A stretch of 64,000 nucleotides of DNA from Lacicoccus halitifaciens (GTDB lineage: Bacteria > Bacillota > Bacilli > Staphylococcales > Salinicoccaceae): the NCBI RefSeq assembly GCF_040544485.1, contig NZ_JBDZDV010000001.1, forward strand, positions 682,001 through 746,000, in the 5' to 3' direction. Numbering within the stretch: position 1 is the stretch's first letter; the number at the start of each line of letters is the position of its first letter. A program made the position numbers and the translations under genes. Positions 17,257 to 25,734 of this stretch are shown piece after piece. The notes beneath the pieces are model-generated. The model did no database searches. It had not been told where the DNA came from and saw only the letters and a list, made by a program, of their open reading frames with translations.

Positions 17257-17449
17257 AGTTTAGTGGCCTTACTCTATTTTCGGCAATCTCTTCAAGCGCC
17301 ATGCCTACTGTCTTTGCAGATTCATAACGGTCAAGGATACTCCTGTCCGGATGGTCCTGCAGTTCCCTTGCCCGTTTGGCAGCGAGGGTCACCACAAGAT
17401 ATTTCGAATCCACATTTTTCTTCAACTCATGAACCGGTGGGTATAACAT
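17255..17449 (-). CDS. rpoZ: RNA polymerase omega subunit
   Basis: A 64-aa omega chain that helps fold the beta-prime subunit. It has the family pattern YLVVTLAAKRARELQ in its first half and KTVGMALEEIAENRV at the C-terminus. It has a strong GGAGG ribosome site and its start overlaps the gmk stop by a base. The pairing gmk-rpoZ-coaBC is standard. Confidence 0.92.
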   Translation of the reverse strand: MLYPPVHELKKNVDSKYLVVTLAAKRARELQDHPDRSILDRYESAKTVGMALEEIAENRVRPLN

Positions 17450-18072
17450 TAATTGTTGACCTCCAATAATAATTTCCTCAGTTTTGATTCAACGCGTGCA
17501 CGCTTCATATGCGAAGCCTCAACTATACATTGTACACGCCGTTTCGCCTGTTGTACATCTTCATTGATCACGACATAATCATACAGGTTCATCAGGTTCA
17601 GTTCACGTTTCGCTTCCCTGATGCGGTGTTTGATCACTTCCATCGAGTCGGTGCCGCGTCCGATCAGGCGCTCTTCAAGCTGGGTGAGGTCCGGCGGCGC
17701 CAGAAAGATGAACAGCGCTTCCGGGAACTTCTCGCGGACCTGCTTGGCACCTTCGACTTCGATCTCCAAAAAGACATCGTAACCCTTCTCCATCGTTTCC
17801 TTCACATAATCTATCGGCGTACCGTAATAATTGCCCACGTACTCGGCATATTCTATAAATTTATCCTGTTCGATCAATGATTCGAACTCTTCCCTCGTCT
17901 TGAAAAAGTAATCCACACCATCCACTTCGCCTTCTCTCTGCCGACGGGTTGTCATGGAAATTGAATATTTAAAAGCTGTATCCGGATCATCAAAAATAGC
18001 CTTTCTTACTGTGCCTTTTCCGACACCTGAAGGCCCTGAGAGCACGATCAAAAGTCCTTTGTCTGAAGTCAT
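17449..18072 (-). CDS. gmk: Guanylate kinase
   Basis: Phosphorylates GMP to GDP and is needed for GTP supply and (p)ppGpp balance. The 207-aa protein has the P-loop GPSGVGKGTV at residues 12-21, the GMP-binding SMTTRRQREGEVDG segment near residue 39, and an IFLAPP motif. It is divergent from rqcH. The small remA gene found upstream of gmk in Bacillus is absent here. Confidence 0.95.
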   Translation of the reverse strand: MTSDKGLLIVLSGPSGVGKGTVRKAIFDDPDTAFKYSISMTTRRQREGEVDGVDYFFKTREEFESLIEQDKFIEYAEYVGNYYGTPIDYVKETMEKGYDVFLEIEVEGAKQVREKFPEALFIFLAPPDLTQLEERLIGRGTDSMEVIKHRIREAKRELNLMNLYDYVVINEDVQQAKRRVQCIVEASHMKRARVESKLRKLLLEVNN

Positions 18073-18146
18073 AGCGAGTTACCTTTCTTTTTTGTGATTA
18101 TCTCTTAATGTATCATACATGTTGTCAAAATTCATCTGAAAAATTA

Positions 18147-18173
18147 TTGATATACTGATGTTCATGGTAAAAT
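18147..18173 (+). promoter_or_regulatory. Promoter for rqcH
   Basis: TTGATA (18147-18152) and an extended -10 TGG-TAAAAT (18165-18173) with a 15-bp spacer lie about 30 bp before the rqcH ATG. The ribosome site is AAGGAGAG. Confidence 0.5.
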
Positions 18174-18204
18174 ATTCAGGTAATGTATTTAAGGAGAGAT
18201 GTAA

Positions 18205-19899
18205 ATGGCATTTGACGGCAATTTTGTCCATGCGTTGTGTGATGAACTGAAAATCATCCAATCGGGCAAAATCAATAAAATCCAGCAGATGGATGAAACG
18301 ACACTGATATTCAAAGTGCGCAGCCAGGGTGCAAACCACCAGCTGCTGATCAGTGCCCATCCGATGTATGCAAGATTCCACCTGACCCGGGAGAAATATG
18401 AATTCCCGTTCGATCCGCCGATGTTCTCCCGCGTGCTGAGGAAGCATATGGAAGGCGGCATCATAAAGTCCATCGAACAGATCGGCAACGACCGGCGGGT
18501 CCATATCACGGTCAATTCAAAAAATGAGATCGGCGACGATATCACAAGGATCCTGATACTTGAGATCATGGGCAAACATTCGAACATCATCATGACCGAT
18601 GAAGACTACAAGATCATTACAGGCATCAAGCACCTGACCCCGAACAACAATATCCGTACCGTCATGCCCGGCTTCAAATATGAAGCGCCGCCGACGGATG
18701 AGAAGCTGAACCCGCGCACCGATGAAATAAACAGCCTCCCCGCCCGGATCGATTTCAACAGCGGCAAACTGGGCCGCCAGATATTGAAGGCGGTGGAAGG
18801 TTTCAGCCCGCTGTTCATCAGGGAGATCGAGCACCATGCAAAACACTTCACGATAGAGAACGTCGTCCCTGCGGTAAAAGAGGGCCTCAGGCGCGCCGAA
18901 GAAGTCACACCGGTGCTGTATCATCTCGACAAGGACGTCTTTTATTTCACGAAGCTGCATCACCTGGATGCGGAACCTGAAGTGTACCCGACACTCAGTG
19001 CCCTGCTCGATGACTACTACCACAGCCGCTTCCAGAACAATATGATCCGCCAGAAGGCACAGGATTATCTGCATGTCATTGAGAGGGAGTACGACCGGGT
19101 GGAGCGCAAGATAGAGAAGCTGCATGAGGATCTTGCGGAAGCGGAGAAGAAGGATGAGTACCAGAAGTACGGCGAGCTGATCACCGCCTTCATGCATGAA
19201 GTAAAGCGCTATGACAAGGAAGTGACCGTCCAGGATTACTACACCGGCGAGGAAGTGACCATACCGCTCGACCCGGAGCTCCCGCCGAGCGAGAACGCAC
19301 AGAGATACTACCGCATGTACAACAAGCTGAAAAACCGTGAGACGACGGCTTATGAACAGCTGGAAAAAGCACACGCGGATAAGAAGTATTTCGAGAGCCT
19401 GCTGCACCAGATGGATACGATCACCACTTCCGCAGAAGTCGAGGAGATCAGGGAAGAGCTCGTCGAAGAAGGCATACTGAAATTCAAAAAGACGAATAAA
19501 AAGAAGAAGAATCAGAAGATCCAGCTGCATGAGTTCAGGACCACGAACGGCCTCACGGTGTTCGTCGGCAAGAACAACAAGCAGAATGACTATCTGACTT
19601 CAAAGAAATCACGCAACAACCATCTGTGGTTCCATACGAAGGACATCCCCGGCTCGCACGTGGTCATCGCCCATCCGCCGCATGAAATCGAAGAGGCGGA
19701 TATTCTGGATGCGGCGAAGATCGCAGCCTTCCATTCAAAGGCTGGCAGTTCGGAATCCGTGCCGGTGGATTATACGGAAATCAAGCATGTGCATAAAATA
19801 TCCGGCGCAAAACCCGGATTTGTGACATACACCGACCAGAAAACGGTTTTTGTTACACCGCTCAGGCAGGAAATTGATAAAATGAAAGTAACGACATGA
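18205..19899 (+). CDS. rqcH: Ribosome quality control NFACT protein RqcH (Rqc2 homologue; older name fibronectin-binding FbpA)
   Basis: Binds obstructed 50S subunits and recruits alanyl-tRNA to add C-terminal alanine tails to stalled chains. The 564-aa protein shows the NFACT order: NFACT-N domain at the start (MAFDGNFVHALCDELK), two helix-hairpin-helix motifs, a long charged coiled coil at about 290-430, and the NFACT-R domain after about 445. NFACT-R carries TSKKSRNNHLWFHTKDIPGSHVV. The older fibronectin-binding label is not supported by any signal peptide. Confidence 0.93.
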   Translation: MAFDGNFVHALCDELKIIQSGKINKIQQMDETTLIFKVRSQGANHQLLISAHPMYARFHLTREKYEFPFDPPMFSRVLRKHMEGGIIKSIEQIGNDRRVHITVNSKNEIGDDITRILILEIMGKHSNIIMTDEDYKIITGIKHLTPNNNIRTVMPGFKYEAPPTDEKLNPRTDEINSLPARIDFNSGKLGRQILKAVEGFSPLFIREIEHHAKHFTIENVVPAVKEGLRRAEEVTPVLYHLDKDVFYFTKLHHLDAEPEVYPTLSALLDDYYHSRFQNNMIRQKAQDYLHVIEREYDRVERKIEKLHEDLAEAEKKDEYQKYGELITAFMHEVKRYDKEVTVQDYYTGEEVTIPLDPELPPSENAQRYYRMYNKLKNRETTAYEQLEKAHADKKYFESLLHQMDTITTSAEVEEIREELVEEGILKFKKTNKKKKNQKIQLHEFRTTNGLTVFVGKNNKQNDYLTSKKSRNNHLWFHTKDIPGSHVVIAHPPHEIEEADILDAAKIAAFHSKAGSSESVPVDYTEIKHVHKISGAKPGFVTYTDQKTVFVTPLRQEIDKMKVTT

Positions 19900-21560
19900 A
19901 TGAGGTGAATGGATTGGCAAGGGAAGAATGGGAAAAACATTTGAACGGCAGTCTGATTACAGAAGAAATGTATGGATCTTTAAGCGAAGCGGATCATGAA
20001 GATGCGCATGCCGAAGAGCTCAAGTTCGGCACGGCCGGCATACGTGGGAAAATCGGCCTCGGCCCGAACAGGCTGAACCGGTATACCGTCGAGAAAGTAG
20101 CCTACGGCCTCAGCCGGCAGATCAGGAAGGAAGGCGGCGGCCGTGTCGTGATCGGCTACGATATCCGCCGCCTGTCGCGTGAATTTTCGGAGGCGATCGC
20201 TTCCGTCCTTGCGGAAAACGGCATTGAAGTGTATTTGTCCGAAGGCTATATCACCACACCCGAACTCTCCTTCTTCACAAGGCGCCACGGGGCTGATTAC
20301 GGCATCATGATCACGGCGAGCCACAACCCGCCGGAATACAACGGCATCAAAGTGTACGGCGCGGACGGTGCCCAGCTGACGGACGCGCCGGCTGCAGCCT
20401 TAAGTGACGAGATCAACGGCATCGAGGATGTCTTCGGTATTGCATCCGCTGACTTTGATGAAGCGCTCGAGCGTGGACAGATCCGCCATATCGACTACCG
20501 GAATTATGAGGATTACCAGGAGAAAGTGAAGTCGCTCACCGGCGACATCCCAGCCTCCGATCTTTCGGTTGTATTCTCAAGCCTTCACGGCACCGCACTG
20601 CCGGTTGCGGAATACATCCTCCGCGACCTCGGGTTTGACGGCCTCCACCTTGTCGAGGCGGAATGCGAAGTCGACAGCGACTTTTCCCACGTGAAGAATC
20701 CGAATCCGGAAGAGCCCGCGGCGTTCACCGGCGCACGGGCGCTCGGCGGGGAAGCCGGCGCGGATCTCCTCATCGCAACGGACCCGGATGCCGACAGGAT
20801 CGGCATTGAAGTGATGCATGAAGGTGAATATGTGCATCTGAACGGCAACCAGCTCGGCATCATTTTACTCCACAACCGCCTCAATACGACGGAGTTTGAA
20901 CGCACGCCCGTCGTGGTGAAAAGTGTGGTGACGAGTGATCTGAGCCGTAAGGTCGCAGATAAATTCGGTGCGGAATCCGTTGAAGTGCTGACCGGCTTCA
21001 AATACATCGGCGCCGTCGCAAAGTCGCTTGAAGAAGACACTACGCGCGAATTCGCCTTCGGTTACGAGGAGAGCTACGGCTATCTGATCAGCGATTTCGT
21101 CCGTGATAAGGATGCGATCCAGATCGTGCCCGCCATCGTCAAGCTTGCATCGGAGCTGAAAAACGCAGGACTGACGCTCGTCGACCGGCTTGAAGAGATT
21201 TACGCAGAATTCGGGCATCAAAGTGAGAAGATGATCAGCCATACTTTCGAAGGCCTGGCCGGCCGCGAGAAAATCGCTGAGATCATGGACCAGTTCAGAA
21301 GGAATACGCCCGGCGAGATCGAGGGGCGGAAAGTCGTGTGCTTCGAGGATTATCTGTCGGGCGAACGCCGCTTTGATGACGGCCGGAGCGAAGCGATCGA
21401 CCTGCCGCGCGCGAATGTGATCAAGGTTCATTTTGAAGACGGCTGGATCGCCCTCAGGCCATCCGGCACCGAGCCGAAGATCAAGCTTTACGTCTCACTC
21501 ACCACCCGCCATATCGACGAAGAAGCCAAAATCATCAACGATATGATTTTTGGCGTTTAG
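19896..21560 (+). CDS. pgcA: Phospho-sugar mutase, probably alpha-phosphoglucomutase
   Basis: Interconverts glucose-6-phosphate and glucose-1-phosphate, feeding UDP-glucose for glycolipid and teichoic acid anchors. The 554-aa protein has the four-domain mutase motifs: the catalytic serine loop TASHNPPEYNGIK near residue 143, metal-binding DPDADR near residue 292, and phosphate-binding RPSGTEPKIK near residue 522. It overlaps the rqcH stop by 4 bp. A TTG seven codons in, 6 nt past GAGGTG, is a credible alternative start. Assignment to PgcA rather than a phosphomannomutase is by overall similarity. Confidence 0.85.
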   Translation: MNEVNGLAREEWEKHLNGSLITEEMYGSLSEADHEDAHAEELKFGTAGIRGKIGLGPNRLNRYTVEKVAYGLSRQIRKEGGGRVVIGYDIRRLSREFSEAIASVLAENGIEVYLSEGYITTPELSFFTRRHGADYGIMITASHNPPEYNGIKVYGADGAQLTDAPAAALSDEINGIEDVFGIASADFDEALERGQIRHIDYRNYEDYQEKVKSLTGDIPASDLSVVFSSLHGTALPVAEYILRDLGFDGLHLVEAECEVDSDFSHVKNPNPEEPAAFTGARALGGEAGADLLIATDPDADRIGIEVMHEGEYVHLNGNQLGIILLHNRLNTTEFERTPVVVKSVVTSDLSRKVADKFGAESVEVLTGFKYIGAVAKSLEEDTTREFAFGYEESYGYLISDFVRDKDAIQIVPAIVKLASELKNAGLTLVDRLEEIYAEFGHQSEKMISHTFEGLAGREKIAEIMDQFRRNTPGEIEGRKVVCFEDYLSGERRFDDGRSEAIDLPRANVIKVHFEDGWIALRPSGTEPKIKLYVSLTTRHIDEEAKIINDMIFGV

Positions 21561-21574
21561 AAATTGTTGTACCG

Positions 21575-21608
21575 GCCCGCAAGCTTCTGCCTGCGGGTCT
21601 TTATTTTA
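21575..21608 (+). terminator. Terminator after pgcA
   Basis: GCCCGCA (21575-21581), a 10-nt loop and TGCGGGT (21592-21598) are followed by CTTTATTTT, 14 nt past the stop. Confidence 0.75.
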
Positions 21609-21619
21609 CAGATTTTGAA

Positions 21620-21724
21620 TTTCGGGGGACAGAAACCCGAAAACTGGATGTTTTGTGATGCGATTTCCGGAAAAGTGCCTGATTTGTGGTGCAGAAATCG
21701 AATTGTTGCGATATGACAACAATT
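21620..21724 (+). promoter_or_regulatory. Two inverted repeats upstream of the NERD gene
   Basis: The first is TTTCGGG (21620-21626), 9 nt, CCCGAAA (21636-21642). The second is AATTGTTG (21701-21708), 8 nt, CAACAATT (21717-21724). Both are perfect and lie in the 200-bp gap before the NERD coding region, so they could be operators or leader hairpins. No clear promoter was seen with them. Confidence 0.4.
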
Positions 21725-21766
21725 TAGATGAGGTTTATGATGGGAATAAAAACCGGAGGCGCTTGA

Positions 21767-22666
21767 ATGAGGGAGAAGACGAGGCGGCATCAGCAGCTGG
21801 AGATACTGCATGCGAGGTACATGCTGCCGGCTTACGAAAAAGATGAACTGCATAAACTGGAAGCGGGTTTTATCGGGGAACTGGAATTTGACGGCATCAT
21901 CGAGCCGTTTATTAAAGGGAGCAATATCATACATATTAAGGACTACAGCTTCCACCCCGAAGATGTCTTGGGGCGCTCCACGAAATCCAGGGAGGATGCT
22001 TCGCACGTCCAGCTGGATAATGTGGTGGTGGCGAAAGATTTTTTATACACGTTTGAGATCAAGAATTACAGTTTTGATCTCATTTATAAGGATGGCAAGT
22101 GGTATTTCGAAAACGGCAGTGAGTTTGCGAGCCCGCTGCTGCAGGTGGCGAGGCAGCGGGATATGCTCGGGAAAATGCTTTACGGCTTCGGTTCGGATAT
22201 CCGCATGTTCAATGTGGTGGTGTTCATCAATGCCAATCAGACGATCTTCAACTTGCCGGCGGCGGGTGAGATCATCGTAAGGAGCAATCTGCATAAGAAG
22301 CTGTCCAAGGCGATGGCCGGCAACCATTATGACCACAGCCGGCTCGTTTCCAGATTGGAAGAGAGGAAAATCGATGTCGTCAAGTATCAGCGCGACACGA
22401 CCGTTGAGTTCCGGGAGCTTGCTAAGGGTGTGTTCTGTAAAGGATGCGGGAGGAAATTGATGCGGAGGAACAGGGACTGGTTCAGGTGTGCGCCTTGCGG
22501 AGTTGATATTCCAATTCTGGATGCTGCCCGCCGGCTGATTCATGAGTTGAAAGTCCTCAACCGCTCATGGAAGGTCACGCCGAGTCTTGTGCAGGCGTTT
22601 TCGGATGGGGAGATCAGTGAATTTTACGTCAGGAGTAATGTAAAGAGAGGCAGATTGGGGCTTTGA
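21767..22666 (+). CDS. NERD-domain protein with C-terminal zinc ribbon (predicted nuclease-related)
   Basis: A 299-aa protein. An N-terminal NERD domain shows the restriction-endonuclease-like pattern Glu39, Asp84 (QLDNVVV), Glu97-x-Lys99 (FEIKN) and Gln126. A C-terminal zinc ribbon has Cys224/Cys227 and Cys241/Cys244 (CKGC and CAPC). NERD proteins are thought to process DNA, but few have been tested and no function is assigned here. The start follows GGAGG by 7 nt. The codon mix looks more AT-rich than the neighbours, and the gene is flanked by repeats and dyads, suggesting an acquired patch. Confidence 0.8.
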   Translation: MREKTRRHQQLEILHARYMLPAYEKDELHKLEAGFIGELEFDGIIEPFIKGSNIIHIKDYSFHPEDVLGRSTKSREDASHVQLDNVVVAKDFLYTFEIKNYSFDLIYKDGKWYFENGSEFASPLLQVARQRDMLGKMLYGFGSDIRMFNVVVFINANQTIFNLPAAGEIIVRSNLHKKLSKAMAGNHYDHSRLVSRLEERKIDVVKYQRDTTVEFRELAKGVFCKGCGRKLMRRNRDWFRCAPCGVDIPILDAARRLIHELKVLNRSWKVTPSLVQAFSDGEISEFYVRSNVKRGRLGL

Positions 22667-22684
22667 GGGAGTAGTGATGCGGAA

Positions 22685-22834
22685 ATTCGATTAAGTCACC
22701 GGGAATCTTGAAGATAATCGATTTTGCGGGTGTTATTCGATTAAGTCGCCTGGAATGCTGAAGATAATCGATTTCGCAAACGATATTCGATTAAGTCGTC
22801 TGAAATCTTGAAGATAATCGATTCCGCAATTCAA
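22685..22834. repeat. Three tandem 50-bp repeats, each with an internal dyad
   Basis: Units begin ATTCGATTAAGTC at 22685, 22735 and 22785, an exact 50-bp period. Each unit holds the inverted pair TCGATTA and TAATCGA with a 21-nt loop, followed by a more variable tail of about 15 bp. The third unit degrades after CCGC. A fragment resembling the unit tail (GATGCGGAA) precedes the first copy. No reading frame runs through it. The array fills most of the gap between the NERD and DUF488 genes. Confidence 0.85.
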
Positions 22835-22900
22835 CCCACTTCTTAAGCCACGGGTTTTTATTCCCCCAAAGGTGGTATGGACCACTAAAAAGGTGATTCC

Positions 22901-23452
22901 ATGAAAATATACACGATCGGGCACTCGGATTACTCGAAAGAGGCATTCATTGAAATGCTCACGCACGCGGAAATAAACTTCGTCGCGGATGTTCGGGCGT
23001 TCCCCTACAGTAAAAAGCATCCACACTTCAACGGGGAGGACATGCGCACATGGCTCAGACAGGAGAATATAAATTATGAACATATGCCGGCACTCGGCGG
23101 AAGGCGCGGCAGCTCCTCGATCGTCGGCCCGACCCTCAATGAGGGCTGGCGGAACCAATCATTCCATCATTATGCCGATTATACTCTGTCGGAGGAATTC
23201 GCCGACGGAATAAACACCCTGCTCGAAACTGCGCAGAATCACACCGTCGCTTATATGTGTTCTGAAAATCATCCGGCCCGCTGCCACCGCCTGCTCATCA
23301 GTAACTGGCTGAAGGCGCACGGCCATGAAGTCATCCATATCATCCGGCGTTCTGAAGATGAAATAGAACTCACGCCCCACGAGCTCGGCAAATGGGGCGC
23401 GATGCCGATCATCGAGGAGGATCAGACGGTCGTTTATCCGAAACTCGACTGA
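22901..23452 (+). CDS. DUF488 family protein
   Basis: A 183-aa protein with the DUF488 features: IYTIGHSDYSKEAF at the N-terminus, VADVRAFPYSKKHPHF near residue 29, and the CSENHPARCHR motif with Cys120, Cys128, His129 and Arg130. The family's activity is not established, and the cysteine pair suggests a metal or redox role. It starts 6 nt past AAAAAGGTGATTCC and ends at a terminator shared with pyrE. Confidence 0.85.
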   Translation: MKIYTIGHSDYSKEAFIEMLTHAEINFVADVRAFPYSKKHPHFNGEDMRTWLRQENINYEHMPALGGRRGSSSIVGPTLNEGWRNQSFHHYADYTLSEEFADGINTLLETAQNHTVAYMCSENHPARCHRLLISNWLKAHGHEVIHIIRRSEDEIELTPHELGKWGAMPIIEEDQTVVYPKLD

Positions 23453-23460
23453 CTCCACAA

Positions 23461-23489
23461 AAAAGGATGCCGGCAACCGGCATCCTTTT
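23461..23489. terminator. Bidirectional terminator between the DUF488 gene and pyrE
   Basis: A 9-bp GC-rich stem (23465-23473 with 23477-23485), loop CAA, with A run to the left and T run to the right. It ends the pyrimidine operon on the minus strand and the DUF488 transcript on the plus strand. Confidence 0.9.
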
Positions 23490-23495
23490 CCTATT

Positions 23496-24107
23496 TTACA
23501 GTTCGTCTCTGAATTTCACGACTTCGGCCCTCTCATCCTCCGTCAGCATGTCCGCCTCCACACTTACATCAAGCAGTGTGTCTAGGTCCGACAGTGTGAC
23601 GCATTTGAATCCGGAAGCTTCGAAGTTCTGCTCAGCCTTCTCAAGCTGATACGAGAATATCGCAACGACGGCTTCGACTTCCGCGCCTTCATCCCTCAGG
23701 ATTTCAGCCGCTTCAATGCTTGAGCCGCCCGTTGATATCAAGTCCTCTATCAGAACGACTTTCCGCCCTTTGACAGCCGCACCTTCAATAAGCCTACCGG
23801 TGCCGTGCTTCTTTTTGCTGCCCCGGACATAGCTCATCGGCAGATCCAGCGCTTCACTGATGAAAGCCGCATGCGGAATGCCTGCAGTCGACGTGCCCGC
23901 AATCACTTCCGCATCCGGTGCGATCTCCCTGATCGTCTCGGCAAAGTCGTTGACGATGCCCTTCCTTGTCTCCACATGCCCGATGATCTGCCTGTTATCG
24001 CAGTATATCGGTGAAATGATGCCGCTTGCCCATGTGAACGGGTCATCCGGCCTGACCTGTACTGCACCTATATCAAGTAAAGCTTTTGCTACACTTTCCC
24101 TACTCAA
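23496..24107 (-). CDS. pyrE: Orotate phosphoribosyltransferase
   Basis: Joins orotate to PRPP, giving OMP. The protein is 203 aa with the PRPP-binding motif VVLIEDLISTGGSS and the family N-terminus AKALLDIGAV. The frame stays open upstream, but the family N-terminus and a GGGAGG inside the pyrF end point to a TTG start at 24105-24107, overlapping pyrF by 8 bp. It is the last gene of the pyr operon. Confidence 0.93.
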   Translation of the reverse strand: MSRESVAKALLDIGAVQVRPDDPFTWASGIISPIYCDNRQIIGHVETRKGIVNDFAETIREIAPDAEVIAGTSTAGIPHAAFISEALDLPMSYVRGSKKKHGTGRLIEGAAVKGRKVVLIEDLISTGGSSIEAAEILRDEGAEVEAVVAIFSYQLEKAEQNFEASGFKCVTLSDLDTLLDVSVEADMLTEDERAEVVKFRDEL

Positions 24108-24801
24108 CCGTGACGCCCTCCCAAATTGCCTTGATCCTGTTGTATTTATCCACCGGATCTTTGTCCTGCGTAATCGAACGCCCGACAACGATATAATCCG
24201 ATTTCCTGTTTCTTGCATCAGCGGGGGTCACGACCCTCGCCTGGTCATCATTGGAATCCTCTTCCAGACGGATGCCCGGTGTGACGGTGAGGAATTCCGG
24301 CCCCACTTTTTCATGGATGATTTCCGACTCAAGCGGTGAAGCCACCACGCCGTCGAGCCCCGCCTGCTGCGCGAGCTTCGAGTAATGCACGACGCTTTCC
24401 GTCAATGACAGCACGGACTGCTGCTCACGGGCAACCATTTCATCAGTCATTGACGTCAGCTGCGTCACCGCGATCAGCTTGCCGTCCGGATTGCCGTCCT
24501 TGAATGATTCCAAAGCACGTTTCATCATTGCCGTACCGCCTTGTGCATGGACGTTCGTCATCTGGATATCCAGCCTGCCGATGCCCTCCATCGCCTTGCC
24601 GACGGTATTCGGAATATCATAAAGTTTCAAATCCAGGAAAATATCATGACCCATCTGACGGATTTCTTCGATGATTTTTGGGCCGTTGGACAAATAAAGT
24701 TCCAATCCAACTTTGACGAACAGCTTCTCATCAAACCGACCCAAAAATTCTTTGACCGTTTCATACTCCCGAAAATCGAGTGCAATAATTGGTGTGTTCA
24801 T
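24100..24801 (-). CDS. pyrF: Orotidine 5'-phosphate decarboxylase
   Basis: Decarboxylates OMP to UMP. The 233-aa TIM barrel has the catalytic DLKLYDIPNTV motif near residue 60 (Asp-Lys-x-x-Asp), the N-terminal ALDF strand and the phosphate-binding VVGRSIT near the C-terminus. The ribosome site AGGGGG precedes the ATG. It lies 18 nt past pyrD. Confidence 0.95.
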   Translation of the reverse strand: MNTPIIALDFREYETVKEFLGRFDEKLFVKVGLELYLSNGPKIIEEIRQMGHDIFLDLKLYDIPNTVGKAMEGIGRLDIQMTNVHAQGGTAMMKRALESFKDGNPDGKLIAVTQLTSMTDEMVAREQQSVLSLTESVVHYSKLAQQAGLDGVVASPLESEIIHEKVGPEFLTVTPGIRLEEDSNDDQARVVTPADARNRKSDYIVVGRSITQDKDPVDKYNRIKAIWEGVTVE

Positions 24802-24819
24802 AATAATTTCCCCCTAGTT

Positions 24820-25734
24820 TTATAAGTACGCCCTGCCTTTTAGATCATGGATATGATCTATATTGAGGGTGCCGACTCTTGTTGCGAGCTCATCGATCAG
24901 TGCCGGGCAGATGTAAGGGTCGGTGAAGTTCATCGTCCCCACAGCCACCGCATCGGCGCCGACCGACAAGTAATCCAGAATATCATCTGCTGTTGCAATG
25001 CCCCCCATTCCGATTATCGGGACGTCAGGCATGTGCTGCCTGACCTGGTAGATCATGTTCAGGGACACCGGTTTGATGGCCGGTCCGCTGAGGCCGCCCG
25101 TGATGTTCGCCAAAATCGGCCTGCCGGCATCATCCAGCCGCATTCCGACAAGCGTATTGATCATCGTCAGCCCGTCCGCAATGTCCCCCACACTTTTCGC
25201 CATGTCCACGATATGGGTGACATTTGGTGATAGTTTAACATAAACGGGGACGCTTGACGCGTTTTTTACTTCATATGTCAGTTTTCTGGCGGTTTCAGGG
25301 TCGGTGCCGAACTGGATGCCGCCTTCTTTGACGTTCGGGCATGAAATGTTGAGCTCCAGTGCCTTTACGTTCGGCGCTTTGGAAATCTTCCCGGCGACGC
25401 TGACATAGTCCTCGATCTTCGTGCCGGCAACATTCGCGATCACGGGCACATCATACTGCTCCAAAAACTTCAGTTCATGTTCGATGATATGTTCGACGCC
25501 CGGATTCTGCAGGCCGATCGCATTCAGCATGCCGCTTGCGGTCTCGGCGACCCGGGGTGTTTTATTGCCCGCGCGGGGCTCCTCGGTCGCCGCCTTGATC
25601 ATGATGGCGCCGAGCTTGGATAAGTCATACAGCTTTGAGAATTCCTCCCCGAAGCTGAAGCAGCCGGAAGCAGGCATGACCGGGTTTTTAAGGTCCAGGC
25701 CGGGCAGCGAAACCGCGAGTTTTGAATTTGTCAT
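24820..25734 (-). CDS. pyrD: Dihydroorotate dehydrogenase B (class 1B), catalytic subunit
   Basis: Oxidises dihydroorotate to orotate with FMN and passes electrons through PyrK to NAD+. The 304-aa protein has the family motifs PASGCFSFGEEF, LNISCPNVKEGG (catalytic Cys) and GMGGIATADD. Class 1B is shown by its length, the cytosolic N-terminus with no membrane helix, and overlap with pyrK (ATGA, 4 bp). As I recall, Staphylococcus aureus has instead a quinone-linked class 2 enzyme. Confidence 0.94.
   Translation of the reverse strand: MTNSKLAVSLPGLDLKNPVMPASGCFSFGEEFSKLYDLSKLGAIMIKAATEEPRAGNKTPRVAETASGMLNAIGLQNPGVEHIIEHELKFLEQYDVPVIANVAGTKIEDYVSVAGKISKAPNVKALELNISCPNVKEGGIQFGTDPETARKLTYEVKNASSVPVYVKLSPNVTHIVDMAKSVGDIADGLTMINTLVGMRLDDAGRPILANITGGLSGPAIKPVSLNMIYQVRQHMPDVPIIGMGGIATADDILDYLSVGADAVAVGTMNFTDPYICPALIDELATRVGTLNIDHIHDLKGRAYL

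Noticed and set aside
18079..19530. Minus-strand frames opposite rqcH (up to 337 aa)
   Set aside because: Antisense shadows of a gene with clear NFACT domains; the divergent promoter region between gmk and rqcH explains the start area.
21655..21846. Small plus-strand frame with a CLICG motif before the NERD gene
   Set aside because: It has one CxxC only, no ribosome site, and runs out of frame 80 bp into the NERD coding region, which has a clear GGAGG start.
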